Source: Natrarchaeobius oligotrophus
Lineage (GTDB): Archaea > Halobacteriota > Halobacteria > Halobacteriales > Natrialbaceae
Assembly: GCF_003841465.1 (NCBI RefSeq)
Contig: NZ_REFZ01000008.1
Span: 146,679 to 210,678, forward strand
Direction: 5' to 3'
Length of the DNA stretch: 64,000 nucleotides
Under the pieces are notes generated by a model. The model did not search any database and was not told the DNA's origin. It saw nothing but the letters and a program-made list of their open reading frames with translations. Positions 1 to 7,136 of this stretch are shown piece after piece (the stretch's first letter is position 1; the number at the start of each line of letters is the position of its first letter). Made by a program: the position numbers and the translations under genes.

Positions 1-469
1 CCATGTTCATGAAGACGACCCCTTTCTCCTCCCACTGTTCCTGCATGTTCTGGTAGACGATCTCGGACTCGTACTGCGCGCCGACGCCCGAGAGCGCGTT
101 CTTCTCGGCCTCCGGAATGCCGAGCTTGTCGAACGTGTCCTTGATCTCGTCGGGGAGCTCGGTCCAGTCGTCGACGCCTTCGCGTTTGTCGACGTCCGGA
201 CGGATGTAGGGGACGATCTCTTCGATGTCCAGTTCGGACAGGTCCGGCTGGCCGGGCCAGTCCGTCGGCATCGGCATGTTCTGGAACTGCTTGAGCGCGC
301 GCAGGCGGCGCTCGAGCATCCAGTCGGGCTCGTCTTTGTCGTCGGAGATCATCCGGATGACCTCCTCGGTCAGTCCTTTCTCCGATTTGACCGCGGCATT
401 CTGTTCTTTCTTGAACTCGAACCGCGCTTCGGTGTCGGTCTCTTTGAGGTGATCTTGTTCGGAACTCAT
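1..469 (-). CDS. sufB: Fe-S cluster assembly protein SufB (N-terminal part, runs off window)
   Basis: Partial gene. The visible ~156 residues begin with an acidic, Lys-rich segment and continue through a stretch typical of SufB N-termini (ERRLRALKQF, then SGVGAQYESE). SufB is the scaffold of the SufBCD complex, which builds Fe-S clusters in the cytoplasm with the ATPase SufC. The start is the ATG at 469; the gene lies 61 nt downstream of sufC on the same strand, so a sufC-sufB(-sufD) operon is expected. The C-terminal core with the catalytic residues lies outside the window. Identification is by recognised sequence and by the sufC neighbour. Confidence 0.93.
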   Translation of the reverse strand, partial: MSSEQDHLKETDTEARFEFKKEQNAAVKSEKGLTEEVIRMISDDKDEPDWMLERRLRALKQFQNMPMPTDWPGQPDLSELDIEEIVPYIRPDVDKREGVDDWTELPDEIKDTFDKLGIPEAEKNALSGVGAQYESEIVYQNMQEQWEEKGVVFMNM

Positions 470-530
470 AATGTGATTGTGGTAGTGTTTACGGCTGTAG
501 GGTTATTACCGTTGTTCTAGCCGAATTCGG

Positions 531-1436
531 TTACGCCGTGCCGTAGACCTCTTCGCGAACCCAGTCGTAGCCCTTGTCCTCGAGCTCCTCGGCGAGTTCG
601 GGGCCGCCGCTTTTGGCGATCTGGCCGTCGAGCATCACGTGGACGCGGTCGGGCTCGACGTAGTCGAGGATCCGCTGGTAGTGGGTGATCTGGAGGATGC
701 CGGTCCCCTGCTCGTCGCGCAGGGCGTTGATGCCGTTCGAGACGTCCTGGAGCCGGTCGATGTCCAGCCCGGAGTCGATCTCGTCTAACACGGCGATCGA
801 CGGCTCGAGGATCGCCGCCTGCAGGACCTCGTTCTGTTTTTTCTCCCCGCCGGAGAAACCGGCGTTGAGGTATCGTCGTGCGAACGCCTCGTCCATGTCC
901 AGCTGTTCCATCTTCTCTTGGAGGATCTCCTGGAACTCGGCGACGCCGACCTCGCCGTCGTCCGCGGGGCCTTCCATCGGCGAGGTTTCGAACCCGTCGT
1001 CCTCGGCGTCGTCTTCGCTCCCTTCCTCCTCGAACAGCTCTTCTCGCTCTTCGATCTTGGCGTTCAGCGCGGTCCGAAGGAAGTTGGTCATCGTGACGCC
1101 TTCGATCTCGGCCGGGTACTGGAAGCCGAGGAAGATTCCAAGCGCGGCGCGCTCGTTCGGTTCCAGATCCAGAATGTTCCAGGTGCGCTGGTCCTCGTCG
1201 ATCTCGATTTCGTCGCCGAACTCGTCGTCCTCGAGGTGCAACAGGACCTCACCGCCGGTGACCTCGTAGGCGGGGTGACCGGCGATGACCTTCGCGGTCG
1301 TGGACTTACCGGAGCCGTTCGGTCCCATGAGAGCGTGGATCTCGCCCGATTCGACCTCGAGGTCGACGCCCTCGAGAATCTTCTCGTCGCCCTCCGATAC
1401 CTCCGCGTGCAGGTCGCGTAGTTCGAGACGTGCCAT
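531..1436 (-). CDS. sufC: Fe-S assembly ATPase SufC
   Basis: ABC-type ATPase of 301 residues that powers the SufBCD scaffold. Walker A GPNGSGKST lies at about residues 38-46, the signature FSGGEKK in the second half, and Walker B reads IAVLDEIDSGLD. It is about 50 residues longer than bacterial SufC because of a very acidic insert between the Q-loop region and the signature (roughly residues 126-170), a haloarchaeal-style extension. The ATG at 1436 (MARLELRD) is chosen over an in-frame upstream start at 1469, because the upstream residues are basic and match nothing in the family. First gene of the suf operon. Confidence 0.95.
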   Translation of the reverse strand: MARLELRDLHAEVSEGDEKILEGVDLEVESGEIHALMGPNGSGKSTTAKVIAGHPAYEVTGGEVLLHLEDDEFGDEIEIDEDQRTWNILDLEPNERAALGIFLGFQYPAEIEGVTMTNFLRTALNAKIEEREELFEEEGSEDDAEDDGFETSPMEGPADDGEVGVAEFQEILQEKMEQLDMDEAFARRYLNAGFSGGEKKQNEVLQAAILEPSIAVLDEIDSGLDIDRLQDVSNGINALRDEQGTGILQITHYQRILDYVEPDRVHVMLDGQIAKSGGPELAEELEDKGYDWVREEVYGTA

Positions 1437-1652
1437 AGTACTCTGTCGTCTGAATGGTAGGGTGTCCACCTGATAACGGTTTCGTATCTGATTGAATACA
1501 ATAACGATGACGGAAGATGATTTCTCGAAACGGAAAAAATCGGTCCCTATTGACGTAGTTTCCGACAGTACCGACGAACCGTCCCGTCGAATAACGGGTT
1601 CGCAAAATCGACGCGTCCGTCGCCCGCACCGATCGTGGTCGGGCCCGAACGG

Positions 1653-4600
1653 TTACATGAAGCTGTCCAATCCGGTCTGTTCCTGGCCGCTTTTCACTTC
1701 CTCCCAGGAGACGTCCAGTGCCTCGAGAATGCGCTCGATCGGTCCCTTGAGCGTCTTCTCGAGCATGATGTCGTAGTCGACCTCGAACTCGGGCGGGATC
1801 TGATCCTCGTACTCGAAACAGATGACGTCCGGATCGCGCTTGAAGGCCCCGTAGAGCGGATCCGTCCGCGCGTCGAAGCCCTCCTCGGCCTCGAGTCGCT
1901 CGAAAAAGGAGGGATCGATCCGGTCGAGGTAGAGTCGCTTCGGCTTGCTTCCCCGCTGGAAGTTCGTCCCGAGCATGAGGTTCGCGTATTTCGCACCCCG
2001 GACCTGGGCCGTGTCGGTGTCGTAGTTGCCCAGGCGCTTGCCGATCCCGCCGGGAATGGCGATCTCCTCGAGCGAGACCTCGCCCGCGCGGACGTCCTCG
2101 ATGATCTCTCCCACGTACTCTTTCGCTCCTTCGACGTCGCCTTCCTTGACGATCATCTCGATGACGCGGTGTTGGACCTCCTTGGTGATCGGCGCGATGT
2201 CCGACCGCTGGTACTCGAAGCCGACGATGTCGACGTCGTCGACGTCCTTGCCCTCCTTCCAGGTGATGTGTCCCGCGTAACGTTTTTTCTTTCCGGCCTG
2301 GAAGAACCGCCGGTAGAGCTTCTCGAACTCGATCTGGAAGCGATGCGAGTCGGCGTTCAGCTCCTCGCGGGCGAAGTCGTCGTACCGGCCGTTGATGTGC
2401 TCTTCGATCCCGAACGATTGCTCGAGGGCCTCGGCTTTCGAGACCTCCGGACCCAGCTCGAGCATAACGCTGTCCGTATCGCCGTACGTAACCTGATAAT
2501 TCAGTTCGTTTGCGGCCGTTTCCGTGAATTCGATCACTTCACGGCCAGTGGCCGTGATCGCCGATGCCGCCTCCTTGTCATATAACCGAAATTGTTCCCA
2601 TCCCGACACCCCGTAGAGCGAGTTCATGATGACCTTCACCGCCCCCTGCTGGCGGTCGTACTGCTCGTACTCGGCCGTCCCCGGTTCGTGCTCGTTTCGC
2701 AGCGCCTTCTTCTCCTCGCGCTCGGCGAGGAGTTCGGTGATCATCGTTCGGTTGACGCCGTCGGGCGCTTTCCGGAAGTGCGTTCCCGTGGGTGCCTCGT
2801 AGGTCTCCCCGTCGTACCGCTCGGGATCGACCTTCGTCTCCGGTGACGCGTTGATCGTCGTCATACACATCGGGTACAGCGATTTGAGGTCGAGCACCGT
2901 GACGTTCTCCTTGACGCCCGTGATCGGCTCGAAGACGGCTCCGCCCTCGTACTCCTCGCCGGCCTCCTGTTGGCCCTTCGACGGCAGCGCGAACTCGCCG
3001 TGGGCCTGGTGGAGGACGTACATGTCCACCGCGTCGCCGGGCGTGGGGGCGTCCTCGAGTTTGCAGCCGACGAACGAGCGCACTTCGTCCCAGAACGGGA
3101 TGATGTTCTGCTGGCGGTCGAGTTCGACGCAGAGTTCCACGTCCCGGAGGTTGTACGCAAGCAACTGGTGTGGATCGTCCTCCCAGAGGTCACCGATGTC
3201 GCCGGCGTAGCGTTCCTTGCCGACGCCGAGTTCGGACTCGCCGACGGCGTCGAGCCGGTAGGAGTCGAGTTCGGAGAAGACCATCCGCTGGTAGCCGTAG
3301 AGCAGGTCGAAGACGACCCGGCCCTTGATGTCCGGTCCGCCCCAGTTGCTCCGCCAGACCTCGTCGACCCGCGAGAGGCGATCGATCGAGAGGTCGTAGT
3401 CGTGATGGGATCCGTCCAGCTCCTCGAGGCGGTCTAAGAGATAAGGGGCGTCGAAATCATCACAGTTGTGTACCAGACACCCTTCAGCGACAAAGTTGTG
3501 CGTCGTCGTTTCGATGTCGTAGGTCGTCTCAGTTCCAGTTGCCGAAACGTCCGTTACCTCGACGAAGACGTACTCTTCCCACTCTTCAGAGTGTGTCTCG
3601 TGGCGCTTGAGGTTAATACCGCGCCGATGTTTGTCGTTCCCGATCCGCTTTGTGTCAGTCCCGACATCAGCTTCGAACAGTGCGTATGGAATGTTCTCAG
3701 TCTGGCCGCTTTTGCCGCCCTCGAATTCGGTTAGAGCAGCTTTCTTCTCGGAATGTTCCATATACGGGAGAACGCAGTCTTTCAGCCGATCGATATCGCG
3801 TTTCGCATCGGGGAGTCTGACGACGTTCTCTCGCTGTTGGGCGTAGATTCCGAGTCGTTTGAATAGCTTTACGTACCACTCACCGATTGATCGGTTCTCG
3901 GCAGCAACTGTGATCCCGCTTTGAGCAATATTTCCGTCGCCATCGATAGCTCCTGCCAAGAAGCGACTGATGTATTCGGACGGCATTTCGTAAACCGCCG
4001 AGAGATCGACGATATCGTCGTTTTTGTTGCCAAACGGAATACCAAGCCCGTTGAACGCATACATCGTCGCATAGTCCAGGACGTTCTGTTTGTAACATCC
4101 CTTTCCGTCCGGTTCTAAGTGATTCTCACCGGGGAATTGTCGATGGAGTTCCTCTCGAGTGTTGTAGAACCGAACGCCATCATCTGGCGACATCGTCCCG
4201 TCCGTGAGGATCAATCCAGCATAATAGAGTTCGTCAGGCGTTATTTTTCGTTCGAGATCAACACCTGTTCCCCGATATTCGACGCCACCATCTGGAACGG
4301 GGACGTCGTACTGGGTCGCCGCATCCTGACATCGTTTCGGCGTCCAGACGGTCGTGTGCGGATGGTGTAACGTTCCGGTTGAGATGTCGAATTCATCGGC
4401 TAACTCGGTGATGGCCCCATACGGGAGATCCGTCTTGAATTCTGAGACGGTCTGTTTATCAGCGTACCGTTGGTTCTCTACTGGAATGAGATCTGAAAGG
4501 GTAGGGACGGTCGGCTCGTCGACAAAGAGTCTTCTTGGCTTGAGTACGTAGTCACCACATTCGATTTCGCTTCCTTCCTTCCAGTCTACAGTATCGTCGT

Positions 4601-5735
4601 CCCCAACCATAATCCGATGATCGGCTGATGATCGGAGAGAGGTTCCATCGGCTAACGAGAATTCGCGAATCTCCTTCTCGCTTTTCCACTTGTCCGTTAC
4701 TTCTGCAACGCTAGTTTGTTGTGATTCGGAACCGACCACTGAATCCCCGATTTCGATATCTTGTATCTCTTTTTCGGTTCCGTCCGCCATGAGAACGTCA
4801 CTATCCGCTGGAAGACAGTTCCAGCCAGTGATGACGTCCGGATCGGCCTTATTTCGATCAGCAACGTACTCGACGAACGCCTCGAGCATCGCTTCTTCCT
4901 CGTCGAAGCTTCGAATCTCGTGGTCGATTGCCCCTTCGATCGGTTCGTAGTCGGTAATTTCGTCGGGAATGACGCCGTCGCCTTCGTCTGCCGCACAGAC
5001 CCACATGATATACTCGTCGCGGTAGGAGTCGTGGCTCGTGAGACAGACGATCGCCTCCTCGCCGTCCTCTGGGAAGCCGTGACGGTCCTCGACCTCGATG
5101 TCGAAGGTGAGCACGCGCGGATCGGCGTCGACGTCGACGGCCTCCACTTCGTCGTGGGGAACGACCAGCGAGTCGTCGTCCGCGCGTCGTTCCGGCACGC
5201 GAATCCCGCTTTGTACGTCCTTGTCGATGAGAAACCGGTTCGGAAAGAGGATGTCCGCCTCGTAGTGCTCGAAGTCGTCGCGTACCTGTCCGACGTCGCG
5301 GGGCGTCTGGCCGAAAATTTTCGTCAGCTTCTCCCCGCGGATGCTCTCGTAGGGATCGCCGTTCTCGTCGACCTCCCGACTCCCCGTCAGCCGGTCGTAG
5401 GCCTCCTCGGGTGGGCGCTCGAGCGAGTCCGTCGGCGCGTAGAAGTACGGCCGAAAGCCGACGACCTGCACGTGCTCGAGGTCGCCGTCGGGCGTCCTGC
5501 CGAAGACGTGAATAATGGGCCGTTCCTCGTCGCCGTAGCCAGCGACCGTGTAATCGACCTGCATCACCGCAAGCTCGAGTTCGCCCCGTGGCTCGGGGAG
5601 CGTCTCCGCGACGACGTCGATCACGTCGGTGGCGTTCGATCCGCCGTTGCCCGCGACGGCGGCTGCCTCTTCGTCCGGCCGGTCTTCGGACTCCGCCGCG
5701 AACTCCCCGAGCCCGGTCTGGCCCGCCTCGGTCAT
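1653..5735 (-). CDS. polB: Family B DNA polymerase with intein
   Basis: Replicative or repair DNA polymerase with 3'-5' proofreading; precursor 1360 residues, mature polymerase 909 after intein removal. Motifs in precursor numbering: Exo I FDIEVE 211-216; Exo II split by the intein (N306, then CDDFDAPYL from 758); Exo III YNLRDVELC 861-869; region II LDLKSLYP 948-955; region III KVIMNSLYG 1034-1042; region I YGDTDS 1084-1089. The C-terminus QTGLDSFM is a PCNA-interacting (PIP) motif. The start at 5735 is supported by a TATA-like box about 27 nt upstream, giving a leaderless mRNA; an earlier in-frame start at 5876 would add 47 non-family residues. Divergent from the small gene at 5885. Confidence 0.96.
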   Translation of the reverse strand: MTEAGQTGLGEFAAESEDRPDEEAAAVAGNGGSNATDVIDVVAETLPEPRGELELAVMQVDYTVAGYGDEERPIIHVFGRTPDGDLEHVQVVGFRPYFYAPTDSLERPPEEAYDRLTGSREVDENGDPYESIRGEKLTKIFGQTPRDVGQVRDDFEHYEADILFPNRFLIDKDVQSGIRVPERRADDDSLVVPHDEVEAVDVDADPRVLTFDIEVEDRHGFPEDGEEAIVCLTSHDSYRDEYIMWVCAADEGDGVIPDEITDYEPIEGAIDHEIRSFDEEEAMLEAFVEYVADRNKADPDVITGWNCLPADSDVLMADGTEKEIQDIEIGDSVVGSESQQTSVAEVTDKWKSEKEIREFSLADGTSLRSSADHRIMVGDDDTVDWKEGSEIECGDYVLKPRRLFVDEPTVPTLSDLIPVENQRYADKQTVSEFKTDLPYGAITELADEFDISTGTLHHPHTTVWTPKRCQDAATQYDVPVPDGGVEYRGTGVDLERKITPDELYYAGLILTDGTMSPDDGVRFYNTREELHRQFPGENHLEPDGKGCYKQNVLDYATMYAFNGLGIPFGNKNDDIVDLSAVYEMPSEYISRFLAGAIDGDGNIAQSGITVAAENRSIGEWYVKLFKRLGIYAQQRENVVRLPDAKRDIDRLKDCVLPYMEHSEKKAALTEFEGGKSGQTENIPYALFEADVGTDTKRIGNDKHRRGINLKRHETHSEEWEEYVFVEVTDVSATGTETTYDIETTTHNFVAEGCLVHNCDDFDAPYLLDRLEELDGSHHDYDLSIDRLSRVDEVWRSNWGGPDIKGRVVFDLLYGYQRMVFSELDSYRLDAVGESELGVGKERYAGDIGDLWEDDPHQLLAYNLRDVELCVELDRQQNIIPFWDEVRSFVGCKLEDAPTPGDAVDMYVLHQAHGEFALPSKGQQEAGEEYEGGAVFEPITGVKENVTVLDLKSLYPMCMTTINASPETKVDPERYDGETYEAPTGTHFRKAPDGVNRTMITELLAEREEKKALRNEHEPGTAEYEQYDRQQGAVKVIMNSLYGVSGWEQFRLYDKEAASAITATGREVIEFTETAANELNYQVTYGDTDSVMLELGPEVSKAEALEQSFGIEEHINGRYDDFAREELNADSHRFQIEFEKLYRRFFQAGKKKRYAGHITWKEGKDVDDVDIVGFEYQRSDIAPITKEVQHRVIEMIVKEGDVEGAKEYVGEIIEDVRAGEVSLEEIAIPGGIGKRLGNYDTDTAQVRGAKYANLMLGTNFQRGSKPKRLYLDRIDPSFFERLEAEEGFDARTDPLYGAFKRDPDVICFEYEDQIPPEFEVDYDIMLEKTLKGPIERILEALDVSWEEVKSGQEQTGLDSFM
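3465..4817 (-). mobile_element. Intein with LAGLIDADG homing endonuclease inside polB
   Basis: A 451-residue in-frame protein insert, precursor residues 307-757. The first residue is Cys (CLPADSDVLMADG, block A), the last are CLVHN followed by extein Cys758, and block B is the SSADHRIM segment. Two dodecapeptides, YYAGLILTDGT and FLAGAIDGDGN, mark a DOD-type homing endonuclease, so the element may still be mobile at the DNA level. It interrupts the exonuclease II motif between Asn306 and Cys758, so the proofreading site forms only after splicing. GC content is visibly lower than in the surrounding polymerase gene, as expected of a horizontally moving element. Boundaries were read directly from the codons. 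Confidence 0.95.
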
Positions 5736-5758
5736 GATACCGGAGTTTGCAGCCGCCC

Positions 5759-5766
5759 AATAAAAA
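5759..5766 (-). promoter_or_regulatory. TATA box of polB
   Basis: On the minus strand this reads TTTTTATT. It is centred about 27 nt upstream of the polB ATG at 5735, the spacing expected for an archaeal leaderless transcript, and it supports that start. Confidence 0.6.
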
Positions 5767-5850
5767 CCCCTGCAATCCGCACGGACGCGGCCGGTTCGTC
5801 GCCGACACGCTCTCGAGCGAGCGGCGACTTGCCGGTGCAGGGGCAAAAAG

Positions 5851-5860
5851 ACATATAATA
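5851..5860 (+). promoter_or_regulatory. TATA box of the small gene at 5885
   Basis: The sequence ACATATAATA is centred about 29 nt upstream of the GTG at 5885, consistent with leaderless transcription. It shares the 150-bp divergent intergenic region with polB. Confidence 0.6.
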
Positions 5861-5884
5861 TGGTAACACATAACATGAAACCAG

Positions 5885-6070
5885 GTGACTGATGTGTCTA
5901 CCCTGAACGACGACGACGTGACGGATCGTAGCGAGAAGCCCAGCGTTCCCCGGGGAACGGCGACGATCGAGTCCTACGAGACCGACGAGGGCGTCGTCTT
6001 CTACGACGCGGAGAACCCGCTCGCGTGGGTCGAAACCTCCCAAACGATTCCCCTCGCGGAACTCGCGTGA
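5885..6070 (+). CDS. Small conserved haloarchaeal protein (DUF7331-like)
   Basis: Acidic 61-residue protein of unknown function, apparently the family I know as DUF7331. After a variable acidic N-terminus it has a compact core, TATIESYETDEGVVFYDAENPLAWV, seen here in two parts: TATIESYETDEG (about 26-37) and VVFYDAENPLAWV. No membrane segment, cysteines or signal peptide. The GTG start is favoured by the TATA box 29 nt upstream; a second GTG three codons in is possible. Divergent from polB. The family name is from memory, not from a search. Confidence 0.75.
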   Translation: MTDVSTLNDDDVTDRSEKPSVPRGTATIESYETDEGVVFYDAENPLAWVETSQTIPLAELA

Positions 6071-6123
6071 ACTGAGAACTGAAACGCGAACCCTTTTTCT
6101 CCCTGGTCGTCTTTCGCCCGAAC

Positions 6124-6594
6124 GTGGCCTCCGACCGCTCCGAACACGAACCGGAGGAGTACGATCCCGAAGCGGAGTTTCGAGATCCGGAGAGCGATTC
6201 GCTCACGATTCCTCGCGTTCCGACGGAGGACGCCGGCTCGGGGCTGCGGACGGAGTTGAACGAAGACCTCGCGGCGGACGCGACCGAGCCGGCAGTGGTC
6301 TCGAACGACGTCTCGCCGGAGCTGCTCAAGGCGTTCTGGTCGATCGTTCTCATCGTCAACGGAGCCGTTCTCGCGACGTCGATCGGGATTCTGTTCGTGC
6401 TCTTCGACGGCGTTTCGACTCACAGTATCGCGTTACTCGCCGGCGGAATCGTTCTGTTCGGCTCCGCAACTCGGCGGTACCGGACGTATCGATCGCGAAT
6501 CGACTCGGAGTCCAGCGACGATCCGGACAATCCCGAAACATCTTCAACGACCGTTGCCGAAGAACGATCACCGGACGATCACGACCGAACATGA
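6124..6594 (+). CDS. Conserved haloarchaeal membrane protein (DUF7322-like)
   Basis: 156 residues: an acidic N-terminal half of about 60 residues with a conserved-looking EYDPEAEFRDPESDS segment, then two adjacent hydrophobic helices (about residues 68-90 and 97-117), then a basic RRYRTYRSR stretch and an acidic tail. Likely a small two-helix membrane protein with both termini on the same side. GTG start at 6124. Its stop overlaps the next gene's ATG (ATGA at 6591-6594), so the two are translationally coupled. Function unknown; the DUF assignment is tentative. Confidence 0.75.
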   Translation: MASDRSEHEPEEYDPEAEFRDPESDSLTIPRVPTEDAGSGLRTELNEDLAADATEPAVVSNDVSPELLKAFWSIVLIVNGAVLATSIGILFVLFDGVSTHSIALLAGGIVLFGSATRRYRTYRSRIDSESSDDPDNPETSSTTVAEERSPDDHDRT

Positions 6595-7070
6595 AAACCG
6601 TCCAGGACGACACCGGAAAGCGGTACCTCTTGCTCAAGCGATCCGAACACGCGAGCCTCGTTCGCGACCCACAGAGCGGAAACGAGTGTTACGTACAGAA
6701 CGATCGACTCGAGTCCGTCGACGAATCGAGCGCGCTCGAGACGGCCGCACGAACCGTCTCCAGCCCCCTCCGAACGCTGCTGACGACCGTTCACGACGAA
6801 CGGACGCTCGGATTGCTCGTCGAACTGGACGAGCGCGGCCCCCTCAGCGTGCGCTCACTGCTCGACGCCTACGACTTCTGCGAGAGCGACCTCCACGGCC
6901 GGCTGACGGTGTTGACGAGCGCCGGGCTGCTCGAGGAGACCGACGTCGACGGCGAACGCGGCTACCGACTCGCCGAGCCCTGTCGGACCGCACTCGAAGC
7001 GATCCGAACGAGCGCCGTCCCCGACGAACCCCCGTCGGCGGAGACGACGTCGGACGTCGAAAGCCAGTAA
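6591..7070 (+). CDS. Predicted winged-helix regulator (DUF7346-like)
   Basis: 159 residues. The N-terminal 45 form a short beta-rich segment (TGKRYLLLKRSEHASLVRDP). Residues ~60-140 look like a winged helix: a LVELDERGPLSVRSLL helix, a recognition-like helix LHGRLTVLTSAGLLEE and a wing GERGYRLAEP. It is preceded by the membrane gene it overlaps by 4 nt, which suggests a shared role, perhaps a membrane protein with its regulator. DNA target unknown. Convergent with rad50 downstream. Confidence 0.72.
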   Translation: MKTVQDDTGKRYLLLKRSEHASLVRDPQSGNECYVQNDRLESVDESSALETAARTVSSPLRTLLTTVHDERTLGLLVELDERGPLSVRSLLDAYDFCESDLHGRLTVLTSAGLLEETDVDGERGYRLAEPCRTALEAIRTSAVPDEPPSAETTSDVESQ

Positions 7071-7136
7071 GCGAGCGAGTCGAACGGGCCGGCCACTCGA
7101 GTATTAACGCGTAGATCCGCCGGAATCGCGAACCGC

